Source: Saccharomonospora azurea NA-128
GTDB lineage: Bacteria; Actinomycetota; Actinomycetes; Mycobacteriales; Pseudonocardiaceae
Reading direction: 5' to 3'
DNA: 48,197 nt
Assembly (NCBI RefSeq): GCF_000231055.2
Contig: NZ_CM001466.1
Coordinates: 3,838,615 to 3,886,811 of the forward strand
Both the position numbers and the translations under genes were made by a program. The notes under the pieces are model-generated. The model saw only the letters and a program-made list of their open reading frames with translations. It was not told the origin of the DNA and did no database searches. Positions 1-8,078 of this stretch are shown one piece after another; positions within the stretch are counted from its first letter, which is position 1; the number at the start of each line of letters is the position of its first letter.

Positions 1-321
1 GAGCGCGAGCCCCGCCGCCGCCTCGGCCACCACGAGCCGCAGCCCCGCTCGCCTGCCCAGCCGCGCGGCGGCCGAGGAGAGTCGTGACCGCTCGGGATGC
101 CGCGCGTCGCTGTCGAGGTCGGCCACGGTGTTGAGCACCAGACCGGCTTCCACGAGCAACACCGCGGCGGCGACGGCCGCCGGCACGGGCCAGGTGCTCA
201 GCTCCACCGGTGCCGCCGCGGCGAAGCACGCTCCCCACAGTGCCTGGCACAGCGTGTTCAGCCAGAAGGGGAACTCCAGCCGGTGGACGGCCGCGAGTTC
301 CCTCGCCGTCAGTCGCGGCAT
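1..321 (-). CDS. UbiA-superfamily prenyltransferase or terpene cyclase (partial, cut by window edge)
   Basis: Only the first 107 codons are present; the gene continues beyond base 1. The reading frame from ATG at 321 gives a hydrophobic protein. Around residues 63-71 it has the pattern N-T-V-A-D-L-D-S-D, the NxxxDxxxD metal/diphosphate-binding motif of UbiA intramembrane prenyltransferases, followed by HPERSR, also typical of the family. The start overlaps the end of the upstream P450 gene by 13 bp, so the two are very probably co-translated. UbiA proteins normally attach prenyl chains to aromatic or polar acceptors, but some bacterial members are type I terpene cyclases. Next to a class II diterpene cyclase, that second role is plausible (inference). 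The family call is fairly secure; the reaction is unknown. Confidence 0.8.
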   Translation of the reverse strand, partial: MPRLTARELAAVHRLEFPFWLNTLCQALWGACFAAAAPVELSTWPVPAAVAAAVLLVEAGLVLNTVADLDSDARHPERSRLSSAAARLGRRAGLRLVVAEAAAGLAL

Positions 322-1565
322 GCGGTCACCCGCATGCGGAGCCGGGAGGAGGGCGCCATCGCGTGGCCGCGCAGTTGCAGTGTCCCCGCGGACGGGTTGA
401 GGCAGCGCCACTCGCGTCGCCGCAACACGGCCGCGGTGATGAGGCGCAGTTCCAGCATGGCGAGTTGGCTGCCCAGGCACCGTCTGGCCCCGCCGCCGAA
501 CGGGAGGTAGGTCGACGGCGGGTGCTTGCGGCCGAGGAACCGCGTGGCATCGAACCGCAGCGGTCGAGGGAAGGCGTCGTCCTGCCGGTGCGCGAGGTAG
601 ATGCTGGTGGTGAGGGTCGTTCCCGCCCGCAGCGAGCGGCCGAGGAGCCGGGCGGGGCAGCGCAGCCGCCGGTTCTCGGCCACGGTCACCGGAGGAGCCA
701 GCCGCAGCGACTCCGAGATGACCGCGGTGAGCAATGGTGCCGCCGACGCGGTCGGTACGTCGTCGGCGGTGGCGTCGAGTTCGTCGAGCACGTCGTGTCG
801 CAACGACTCGTCGATCGCCAGCCGGTACAGCGTCCAGGCCGCGGCCGACGCGGTGGTCTCGTGCCCGGCGAACAGCAACGACACGAGCTGGTCACGCAGG
901 TCGGGATCGTGGTCGCGGAGGTCCTCCAGCGGGCCGCCGGCCTGCAACAGCAACGACGCGAGCGTCGCGGGTTCGCGGGTGCGTCCGGACTTCGCCCAGG
1001 CCACGAGTCGCGCGTCGAGGTCGGCACCCGACCGAGGTAGACCGCCACGCAGGAAGCGGTGGGCCAGCGTGCGGGGCCGGGAGCCGAGGGCGTCGTCGAT
1101 CCAGGTGGTGAAGTCGTCGAGCACCGCCGCGGTGCGGTGGTCGACCTCGCCCAGCACGAGCCGGGCGACGATCCGCAGGGCGACCCGGCGCGTCCAGTCG
1201 GCCAGCGCGACGGTCCGCCCCACGGCCAGGTCGTCCACCGCCTCGTGGACGGTCTCGGCGATCAACGGTGCGTAGGTCGTGAGGCGCCGTCCGCGCAGCG
1301 GCGGGCCGAGCACCTTGCGGTACGCGGTGTGGCGGGCGCCGTCGACCCAGAGCAGCGAGTGCTCGCCGAACAACGGCCGGAGACTGCGGCTGCCCGGATG
1401 GTCGAGCTCGGTGTCCGAGGCGAACAGCCATTCGATCGCCTCGGGATCCCACAGCAGCAACTTCGGCGGATCGTCCGCGAGGCGGACGTGCCGGTCCGGG
1501 ACGGTGCGATGGGCGTCCAGGAACGGCAGCGTCCGCAACGCCATCCGGAACTCGGTGCGGTTCAT
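309..1565 (-). CDS. Cytochrome P450 of the terpenoid operon
   Basis: A 418-residue bacterial class I P450. Visible landmarks are the I-helix AGHETT (about residues 230-235), the K-helix ESLR (about 285) and the heme-binding loop FGGGARRCLG with its axial cysteine near residue 360. ATG at 1565 is chosen because it forms an ATGA overlap with the stop of the upstream cyclase gene and the protein begins at a normal P450 N-terminus. The longer open frame upstream lies inside the cyclase gene. It needs external ferredoxin and reductase partners, and none are encoded nearby. Its position between a diterpene cyclase and a UbiA gene suggests that it oxidises the diterpene hydrocarbon or alcohol made by them. 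The family is certain; the substrate is inferred. Confidence 0.93.
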   Translation of the reverse strand: MNRTEFRMALRTLPFLDAHRTVPDRHVRLADDPPKLLLWDPEAIEWLFASDTELDHPGSRSLRPLFGEHSLLWVDGARHTAYRKVLGPPLRGRRLTTYAPLIAETVHEAVDDLAVGRTVALADWTRRVALRIVARLVLGEVDHRTAAVLDDFTTWIDDALGSRPRTLAHRFLRGGLPRSGADLDARLVAWAKSGRTREPATLASLLLQAGGPLEDLRDHDPDLRDQLVSLLFAGHETTASAAAWTLYRLAIDESLRHDVLDELDATADDVPTASAAPLLTAVISESLRLAPPVTVAENRRLRCPARLLGRSLRAGTTLTTSIYLAHRQDDAFPRPLRFDATRFLGRKHPPSTYLPFGGGARRCLGSQLAMLELRLITAAVLRRREWRCLNPSAGTLQLRGHAMAPSSRLRMRVTACRD

Positions 1566-3184
1566 CCCACTCCGGTTCCCACCGAGGTGGTGGAGAGGTC
1601 GGACAGGCCGGCCAGCAGCGGCGCGGTGCGCGGATCGGTGTGCGCCGCGTACAGCGCCGCCAGCATCTCCACCTGGATGATCCGGGTCGGGGTGTAGACG
1701 TCCTTGTCGTGCCACAGCGGCGGGTGTGGCCGCTCGTCCGACCAGTGGCGCAGCAGGGAGCGTGCGCCGCGGGCGGCCACGGGCGCGACGCGCTCGTCGG
1801 TGTCGTCGCTCGCGAGCAGGAGCAGCCGCACCGCGTACGCCGTCTCCTCCCGCGTCGGTTCCCAGCGACCCCAGACGCCCCCGTCCTGTTCGCCGGCGAG
1901 CACCCAGTCCACGGCTCGGCGCACGGCGTCGTTCGCCGCGGGCCCGCCGTGCCGGGACAGCGCGACGGCGCAGCAGACGGTGGCGTAGTACGGCGAAGCG
2001 TGCCACTTGTCGGTCCAGCTCCCGTCGGGGTGCTGGTTCGCGACGAGCCAGCGCACCACGGTGTCCAGCCGTTCACTGCACCACGCTCGCTGGGTTTCGT
2101 CGAGCACGGGCGTGTTCGACGGGAGCGCGAGCGTCGTGCCCAACGCCTGTACGACGTGGGCGTTCGCGCTGGTCGACGGGGTGCGCTCCTCCGGGAAGCA
2201 GAAGAAGTGGTCGCCGCGGTCGAAACCGCGCAGGACGTCGGGCGAGCGCGGACTGCCCAGCAGCGCCAGGGCGTGCAGCCCGGTCGCCGTGTCGTCCACG
2301 TCGACGGGCAGACCGGCACCACCGGCAGCGCCGTCGTCGGTGAACGCGCCGTGCAGACTGTCGACGAGTCGGTCGAGTACCGGACGCGGCGCCGTGATCG
2401 GCACTCCGGTGTCGAGCAGTGTGGACAGTACCCACGCCCGTTCGAACAGCGTCAGCGGCGCGGCCACGGGGACGCCGCCGTTCTCGTGCTGCACCGACAG
2501 CAGGTAGGCGACACCGGGATGCTGCCCCTCGCCGAGCACGTCGTCGCCCAGCCACGCCGCCGTGGCGGCGGGAGAGCAGCCGACGAGCCGGTTGTCGACG
2601 GGCTGCACGGAGGTGGCGCCGCGCACGGAGGGGCCGAACAGTTCCAGCGAGTGCCAGAGCTTCTCCGGCACGGCATGGCCCTGGGCGAGCGCGTCCCGGA
2701 TCGCGTCGAGCAGGTCCGCCCGGGTGCCGGCGGGCTCCGGTAGGGGCGTCCGTCCCAGCCGGGCGAGGTGCGCGTTCACCTCGGACAGCAGCGCGGGCAC
2801 CATGATCTCGACCGCGACGGTGTCGGGCAGCGCGTCGAGCTCGGCGAGCCGCCGCGACAGGGCCTCCACGCCGCGGTCGGCCGCGGAGGTGACGGCCGGG
2901 TCCGTGCCCTCGCGATGTCGTTCGGTCAGCAGCGCCTCGGTGGCGCTCAGCGTGGTGACGAGGTCGTACTCGGCCGGGCCGCCCCAGGCGCCGTCGCTGC
3001 GCTGCTCCCTCAGCAGGAACGCCACCCGTTGTCGGTGGTGTGGCAGCGACGGCGCCAGGGCGACGAGCCGCGCGGTCTCGTAGACGCACGGCTCGAACTG
3101 CCCGTTCGGGTCGGCGGCCATGTCGGTGAGCAGGGTTCGTACTGTCTCGGCCGTACGGTCCAGCCAGGACACTCGCGGTGTCAT
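1562..3184 (-). CDS. Class II (DxDD-type) diterpene cyclase
   Basis: A 540-residue soluble protein of the squalene-hopene/prenyltransferase alpha-barrel fold. It carries QW-like repeats (REQRSDGAWG near residue 70; NQHPDGSW in the last third). The decisive motif DVDD lies at about residues 295-298. It is the general-acid DxDD motif of class II diterpene cyclases, which protonate geranylgeranyl diphosphate to give a bicyclic (copalyl-type) diphosphate. No class I DDxxD domain is visible, so a second enzyme should remove the diphosphate. ATG at 3184 is preferred over GTG at 3193 because GAGGAG (3193-3198) sits 8 bases ahead of it. It is the first gene of the operon and its stop overlaps the P450 start. 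The product stereochemistry cannot be read from sequence. Confidence 0.9.
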   Translation of the reverse strand: MTPRVSWLDRTAETVRTLLTDMAADPNGQFEPCVYETARLVALAPSLPHHRQRVAFLLREQRSDGAWGGPAEYDLVTTLSATEALLTERHREGTDPAVTSAADRGVEALSRRLAELDALPDTVAVEIMVPALLSEVNAHLARLGRTPLPEPAGTRADLLDAIRDALAQGHAVPEKLWHSLELFGPSVRGATSVQPVDNRLVGCSPAATAAWLGDDVLGEGQHPGVAYLLSVQHENGGVPVAAPLTLFERAWVLSTLLDTGVPITAPRPVLDRLVDSLHGAFTDDGAAGGAGLPVDVDDTATGLHALALLGSPRSPDVLRGFDRGDHFFCFPEERTPSTSANAHVVQALGTTLALPSNTPVLDETQRAWCSERLDTVVRWLVANQHPDGSWTDKWHASPYYATVCCAVALSRHGGPAANDAVRRAVDWVLAGEQDGGVWGRWEPTREETAYAVRLLLLASDDTDERVAPVAARGARSLLRHWSDERPHPPLWHDKDVYTPTRIIQVEMLAALYAAHTDPRTAPLLAGLSDLSTTSVGTGVG

Positions 3185-3227
3185 GTGCGGCACTCCTCGG
3201 CAGCCACGTCGGTGCAGTTGTTTTCAT

Positions 3228-3243
3228 GATCGAGTAGTCGATC
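3228..3243. promoter_or_regulatory. Palindrome upstream of the terpenoid operon
   Basis: GATCGA and TCGATC flank the four bases GTAG, giving a perfect 6+4+6 inverted repeat 44 bp upstream of the cyclase start, within the 126-bp gap to the ceramidase gene. It could be an operator. No regulator is encoded next to it, and short palindromes of this size can arise by chance. Confidence 0.3.
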
Positions 3244-3310
3244 GGCCACCGAACGTAGCACCGTTGCGCGCTCCGCGACATGATCTTGAGCCGAACGGAG
3301 CAGCGATCCG

Positions 3311-5419
3311 TCAGTGTCCGAGATGTCCGGACGTGGCGACGCGGAACTGCGCGCTGGTGCCCGTGAACGCCCGCACCGTTCCCGACAGCTCCTTCGCATC
3401 CCCGTGGTAGCGGATCCGGTAGGTGCCGTCGGGGGCGTCGGCCGGGACGTCCCACGACACGGTCACCGTCGAGGCGGAGATTCCGCGCCGTGCCCACTCC
3501 AGCGTGGTGGACCAGTCGCCGTCGTCGGCGACGCGCTGCCACTCACCGTCGTGCCACCGCTGCACCTCCACGTACGTGCTCCCGCGATGCAGGTCGTTGC
3601 CGGGGTGTGCTCCCGAGAAGACGGCGGTCGCGCGTTCGCCGGGCAGGTACAGCGACCTCGGTTGCGTGAGCACGTCCCCGAACCCCGTGCCGAGGACGGG
3701 GGTGTCGAGGATGACGCCGGGCTGCAGGGTGAGCTGCCGGTCCGAGAGGTCGGGCGGCGCGGTGCCGACGGGCACCTCCGTACCGTCGCGCAGGGCCGTG
3801 GCCAGCTCGTGTGCCGTCTGCCGGAGGGCGTCGAGTTCCCAGCGGCCGAACAACGTCGACCCGCCCTCGTAGTGTTGGGCGTCGTACTCCTCGGGTGTGG
3901 TGACGTAGTGGGCGTAGCCGTTGCTGTACCCGGCCACGAGGACGTCGCGCACATCGGCGCCCGTGGCCTCCGCGACCGTCTGCCGCAGCCGCAGCCCGGC
4001 CGAGATCGTCACCTCGCCGGGGATCGCGATCAGGTGCAGCGACCCGATGCGCACGAGCTGCACCGGGACCCGCTCCGTCACCCACGGGTAGAGGTCGTTC
4101 ATCGCCCCGATGGGCACGGCCACGGCCTTCGGCGCCTGGCAGTCCCGCAGTGCGGGCGAGACCTCGTAGAGGATCGTGTCGGACACCGCGTCGAGCAGCG
4201 GGTTGTCGCCCTCGGCGAACAGCGGGAACGCGGGCCCGTCCTCGGTGCTGCCCGCCGCCATCGCCGCGCCCACGGCCGGATCGCACGTGCGGTGTTCGCG
4301 GCCGTCGGAGGTGAACTCCGGCCGCACCGTGACGTCGGAGAGGTCGATGTAGACGGTCGCGGCGTCGAGGCCGCCGCGCAGCGGCGTACCGGGGCGGTCG
4401 AGTTGGCCCGCCGCCGCCCGGTACTGCCGCAGGCCGATCTCGGCGGTGCGGTGGCGGTCCTCGGGTGTGGGCGACGGCGTGAGGTCCAGGTTGGGCGACA
4501 TGTCACCCGCGTTGGTCTGCGCGAACGCGGCCACGAAGTCCGGCGTGGCGTCGTCGAGGTAGTCCACGCCCTCGACCCGGCGTTCCCAGTGGTAGGCCGC
4601 GTAGCCCTTGTTGTCGGCGCTGATCAGCCGGTTGTCTCCCGACATGCTCGTGTTGTGAGTCGGGAACCAGTTGATCGCGCCGACGGGCTCGCCCTGGCGC
4701 TCGACACGCAGCAGTGTCGTCTGAGGATCGATCGCGTCCGGGAAGAACGCGCGCTCGTCCTCGGGATTGCGGCCGAACGCCTCGTGCGAGCGGTTGGCGC
4801 TCGCGTCGGTGAGCTCGGCGTGGGTGAGCCGCAACGTCGACGGCGCGAGGTCGTCGTGCGCGCGGCGCACCGAGTCGAGGATGCCGTCGGCGATCGCGTC
4901 GAACGTCTTGGAGTGGAAGCCGAGCGTGGTGATGTTGTAGAGCAGGTGGTGTGCGTAGCCGCCGGGTCCCGAGTGCGTGTGGGTGGCGGTGAGCAGCACG
5001 TTCTGTTCGTCGTAGAGGTCGCCGTACTCGTCGGCGAGCCGGTCGAGCACCTCCTGGTGCACGCTGGAGAAGATCATCGGCGAGTCGACGACCACCAGCA
5101 GGACACGGGCGTCCGTCGCCTGGTCGACGATGACGAACGAGCGGGCTCGCAGCCGCGTGTGCAGGCCCTCGGCCTGCTGGTCGAGGCGGCCGTAGCCCAT
5201 CATGCCGACCTCGGCGATCTCGCCGGTGGCGTCGGCGACGCCCCGCCCGACGAGGTAGCCCTGCCCGGACGACGCCGACGTTTGCACTCCGGTGACCGGG
5301 TCGGACTGAGGCCCGGCGTGTCCCGGCGTGGTGCCGGCCAGCGTCGCGACGAGCGCCGTCGCGGTGGCGAGTGCGCCGAGCCGGGCGGCGCGTCGTCCGC
5401 CGGCGTTGCCGCGCATCAC
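3311..5419 (-). CDS. Secreted neutral/alkaline ceramidase
   Basis: Hydrolyses the N-acyl bond of ceramide to sphingosine and fatty acid, outside the cell. A Sec-type signal peptide occupies about the first 36 residues (positively charged start, Ala/Leu-rich core, cleavage near GHA). Family signatures are clear: ATHTHSGPGG near residue 150 with zinc-ligand histidines, NWFPTHNTSMSGDN near 250, SADNKGYAAY just after it, GDMSPN near 305 (the known nucleophile-serine hexapeptide GDVSPN), and GYSNGYAHYVTTPEEYDAQ near 500. The length of about 700 aa matches bacterial neutral ceramidases. The start is GTG 5419 or ATG 5416; both overlap the stop of the upstream beta-propeller gene, so translation is coupled. 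Actinomycetes generally lack sphingolipids, so the substrate is probably host- or soil-derived (inference). Confidence 0.93.
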   Translation of the reverse strand: MMRGNAGGRRAARLGALATATALVATLAGTTPGHAGPQSDPVTGVQTSASSGQGYLVGRGVADATGEIAEVGMMGYGRLDQQAEGLHTRLRARSFVIVDQATDARVLLVVVDSPMIFSSVHQEVLDRLADEYGDLYDEQNVLLTATHTHSGPGGYAHHLLYNITTLGFHSKTFDAIADGILDSVRRAHDDLAPSTLRLTHAELTDASANRSHEAFGRNPEDERAFFPDAIDPQTTLLRVERQGEPVGAINWFPTHNTSMSGDNRLISADNKGYAAYHWERRVEGVDYLDDATPDFVAAFAQTNAGDMSPNLDLTPSPTPEDRHRTAEIGLRQYRAAAGQLDRPGTPLRGGLDAATVYIDLSDVTVRPEFTSDGREHRTCDPAVGAAMAAGSTEDGPAFPLFAEGDNPLLDAVSDTILYEVSPALRDCQAPKAVAVPIGAMNDLYPWVTERVPVQLVRIGSLHLIAIPGEVTISAGLRLRQTVAEATGADVRDVLVAGYSNGYAHYVTTPEEYDAQHYEGGSTLFGRWELDALRQTAHELATALRDGTEVPVGTAPPDLSDRQLTLQPGVILDTPVLGTGFGDVLTQPRSLYLPGERATAVFSGAHPGNDLHRGSTYVEVQRWHDGEWQRVADDGDWSTTLEWARRGISASTVTVSWDVPADAPDGTYRIRYHGDAKELSGTVRAFTGTSAQFRVATSGHLGH

Positions 5420-6594
5420 CGCAGCACCTCCGTCGGCACGGTGTAGCCGCGGACCCGCTGCGGGTGGTCACCGACGGGGATGCGGGCGATCTCGCGGGGA
5501 TCGTCGTAGGACACGACCGAGATGTCGTCACTGTCGCTGTTGGACAGGAAGCAGTAGCGGCCGTCCGGGGAGGTGGCGGCCCAGTAGGGCTTGTCGCCGG
5601 TCGGCACGATGGCGTCCACCGTGAGTGCCGGAGCCGACAGGATCGCCGCGTAGTCGGAGATCGTCCCGGCGTCGCAGATCTTGGTTTGGTCGTTGTTCAC
5701 GGCGAGCCCGTGGTGGGCCGAGTCGAGCGGGTAGTCCCGCCGCTTCAGCTTCTTCGCCTCGTCCGACAGCGGCAGGTGCACGGTCCGCGTCCGCCGTTCC
5801 TCCTCCAGGTCGTACTCGACGAATCCGTTGTGGAACGACAGCTGTGCGTACATCGTGCGATTGTCGGGGAGCACCACGAACGGGCGGATGCCCACACCGA
5901 AGTCGATGACCTTCTCGACCTCCAGCGTCTCCGCGTCGATGATCGTCAGCTCGCGGTTGCCCTTGAGTCCGTCGAGCAGTGCGGCGTCGGGGGCGATGAC
6001 GTTGCCGATCGAGGCGTTGTAGATCGTGCTGCCGTCGGCGGAGAAGCGGTTCTCGTGCGGGAAGTCGCCGGTGGGGACGTCGGCGACGACCTCGCCGGTG
6101 GCCGTGTCCACGACGTCGACGACGTCGGCGGTGGTGGCGGACACGAGCAGCCTGCCGCCGTCCGGGGAGAGCGCCATGTGGTCGGACCGGTAGCCGTGGA
6201 CCCGCCGGTGCCAGAGCTGCTCGCCGGAGGCGATGTCGTACGCGGCGACGTCGCCGAGGCTGGGGCGCGACACGTACATGGTGCGGCCGTCCGGCGACAC
6301 CATGATGTCGTCGACGAGCTGGTCGTGCCCCTCGCCCGCGGACGCGCGGACGATGCGCATCGCGATGCGCTGGTCGATCCGCATCTCGGAGACCCGCTCG
6401 TCGAAGTCCTCGACGACGTCGATGCGCTGGTACTTCTCGAACGTGCGGGCGTCGACGAGGTCGACGGTGCCGTCCCAGTTGTTGCCGACGAACATCACGT
6501 CGGTGCGGGGCTCGGCCAGTGCCGTGGGGGAGAGGGTGAACGCCAGAGCCGTCGCGGCGGACAGTACGCCCAGCCGCCGGAGTCGCTTCCGCAT
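5416..6594 (-). CDS. Secreted YVTN/YncE-like beta-propeller protein
   Basis: A 392-residue protein with an N-terminal signal peptide (MRKRLRRLGVLSAATALAFT, cleavage near ALA-EP). It then has repeated blades of the type VGNNWDGTVDLVDARTFE, MVSPDGRTMYVSRPSLGDVA, LSPDGGRLLVSATTADVVDVV and TSPDGRYCFLSNSDSDDISV. These are the PDG..YV and D..TG..V patterns of seven-bladed YVTN/YncE propellers, so the protein is extracytoplasmic. The exact function is unknown; relatives bind DNA, metals or partner proteins, or act as lactonase-like folds. Its stop overlaps the ceramidase start, so the two secreted proteins are made together, and the propeller may chaperone, anchor or sense for the ceramidase (inference). 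Confidence 0.85.
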   Translation of the reverse strand: MRKRLRRLGVLSAATALAFTLSPTALAEPRTDVMFVGNNWDGTVDLVDARTFEKYQRIDVVEDFDERVSEMRIDQRIAMRIVRASAGEGHDQLVDDIMVSPDGRTMYVSRPSLGDVAAYDIASGEQLWHRRVHGYRSDHMALSPDGGRLLVSATTADVVDVVDTATGEVVADVPTGDFPHENRFSADGSTIYNASIGNVIAPDAALLDGLKGNRELTIIDAETLEVEKVIDFGVGIRPFVVLPDNRTMYAQLSFHNGFVEYDLEEERRTRTVHLPLSDEAKKLKRRDYPLDSAHHGLAVNNDQTKICDAGTISDYAAILSAPALTVDAIVPTGDKPYWAATSPDGRYCFLSNSDSDDISVVSYDDPREIARIPVGDHPQRVRGYTVPTEVLR

Positions 6595-6703
6595 CGCGCC
6601 TACCTACTTCGTCGTAGATATGAATGGAATTCACGATTGTGGCGAGCGGCGATCAACGGCGCAAGAGGTCAGGCGAGCGAAGGTCGGGGAAGGTTGAGCG
6701 GAT

Positions 6704-8044
6704 TCAGACGCCCCAGTCGGGACGCAACGGCATCGACGCCGCACCCGAGGGCGACGGCCTCACGCCCAGCACCTGGTGCAGCTCGATGCGGCGACGCTCG
6801 AAGCCCAGGCGGGAGGCGGCCATGTAGAGCGCCCACACGCGCGCTCGGCGCAGGCCCGCCTCCCGCACGGCGTCGTCCCAGTGCGCGTCGAGGTTGGCGC
6901 ACCACGCCGCGAGGGTCCTCGCGTAGTGCTCGCGCAGGTTCTCCTCGTGGCGTACCTCGAAGCCGTTGTCCTGCATGGCCGAGACGAGCGTGCCCACGCC
7001 CTCCAGCTCGCCGTCGGGGAAGACGTAGCGGTCGATGAACGGGCCGGTGCGGTGGGCTTCACGGGTGGTCGGCCGGGTGATGCAGTGGTTGAGCAGTCGG
7101 CCTCCGGGACGCAGGCGGGCCGCGAGGAAGCGGAAGTAGCCGGGCAGGTTGCGAGCGCCGACGTGCTCGGTGAGGCCGATGGACGACACGGCGTCGAACC
7201 CGCTCTCGGTGACGTCGCGGTAGTCGCCGTGCCGGATCTCCGCCCGGTCGTCGAGACCACGGCGCCGCAGCTGCTCCTGCGCCCAGGACGCCTGCGCGCG
7301 CGACAACGTGACGCCCACGGCGTGCACCCCGTAGTGCTCCACGGCGTGGGCCACCATGCCGCCCCAGCCGCAGCCGACGTCGAGCAGCCGCATGCCCGGC
7401 CGCAACCCCAGCTTGCGGCACACGAGGTCGAACTTGTGGAACTGCGCCTGTTCGAGGGTGGCATCGGGCTCCGGGTAGCACGCGCACGTGTACGCCATCG
7501 ACGGCCCGAGCACGAGCTCGTAGAACCGGTTGGACACGTCGTAGTGCTGCGCGATCGCCCTGCTGTCGCGGCCCTTCGAGCGCCGGATCCCGTTGAGTGC
7601 CCGGCGGATCCGGCCCGGTGCCTCCTCGGGCGGCGGCGGAATCAGTCGCAGGTACCGGGGGCCGAGATCGCGCAGGATCGTCCACTTGTCCGCCGCGTCG
7701 AGCCCGTCCAGGATGCCGCTCGTCGTGCGCAGGACCGCGTACAGGTCGCCCACGACGTCGAGCGCACCCGTGACGTACGCCCGGGCGAGGCCGAGTTCGC
7801 CGGGTGCCGACAGCAGGTACGACAGCGCCGCGGGCGAGCGGACCTCGATGCGCAGCGCCGCGTCCGGGGCGCCGGCGCGGCTGCCGTCGTACGCGGTGAT
7901 GGTGACGGGCGCGTCGGCCTGCAGGAAGCGCGCGAGGGTGGTGCAGACGCCCAGGGCGGGCGCGCTCGTCGACTCCCGTGCGAGGTGCGGCCCGTCCACG
8001 TCCGGCCGTCGGCCCGAGGTGGTGTCGGGCGCTGCGTTACCCAT
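6704..8044 (-). CDS. tmsB: SAM-dependent fatty-acyl phospholipid methyltransferase (10-methylene fatty acid synthase, TmsB/BfaB-like)
   Basis: A cyclopropane-fatty-acid-synthase family methyltransferase of about 446 residues. The SAM-binding motif LLDVGCGWGGMVAHAVEHYG lies near residues 220-240. Family signatures AIAQHYDVSNRFYELVLGPSMAYTCACY and SIGLTEHVGARN (in pieces along the middle) are clear. In mycobacteria and Thermomonospora the homologous enzyme (BfaB/TmsB/UfaA1) methylates oleoyl phospholipid to a 10-methylene intermediate. The FAD enzyme encoded just upstream then reduces it to 10-methylstearate (tuberculostearic acid). ATG 8044 is preferred over GTG 8053 because AAGGGAG (8055-8061) is 10 bases ahead of the ATG but almost touches the GTG. 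The pairing with tmsA makes this assignment stronger than for a generic CFA synthase. Confidence 0.85.
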   Translation of the reverse strand: MGNAAPDTTSGRRPDVDGPHLARESTSAPALGVCTTLARFLQADAPVTITAYDGSRAGAPDAALRIEVRSPAALSYLLSAPGELGLARAYVTGALDVVGDLYAVLRTTSGILDGLDAADKWTILRDLGPRYLRLIPPPPEEAPGRIRRALNGIRRSKGRDSRAIAQHYDVSNRFYELVLGPSMAYTCACYPEPDATLEQAQFHKFDLVCRKLGLRPGMRLLDVGCGWGGMVAHAVEHYGVHAVGVTLSRAQASWAQEQLRRRGLDDRAEIRHGDYRDVTESGFDAVSSIGLTEHVGARNLPGYFRFLAARLRPGGRLLNHCITRPTTREAHRTGPFIDRYVFPDGELEGVGTLVSAMQDNGFEVRHEENLREHYARTLAAWCANLDAHWDDAVREAGLRRARVWALYMAASRLGFERRRIELHQVLGVRPSPSGAASMPLRPDWGV

Positions 8045-8078
8045 CCGGCTCACGCTCCCTTCGACACGCGCCGGCGTG

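Noticed and set aside
3314-5446. A 710-codon plus-strand open frame opposite the ceramidase gene
   Set aside because: Antisense shadow of a gene with intact signal peptide and active-site motifs; no recognisable domain and no ribosome site.
8045-8053. GTG 8053 as the start of the methyltransferase gene
   Set aside because: The only Shine-Dalgarno (8055-8061) is one base from this codon, too close, but correctly spaced for ATG 8044.
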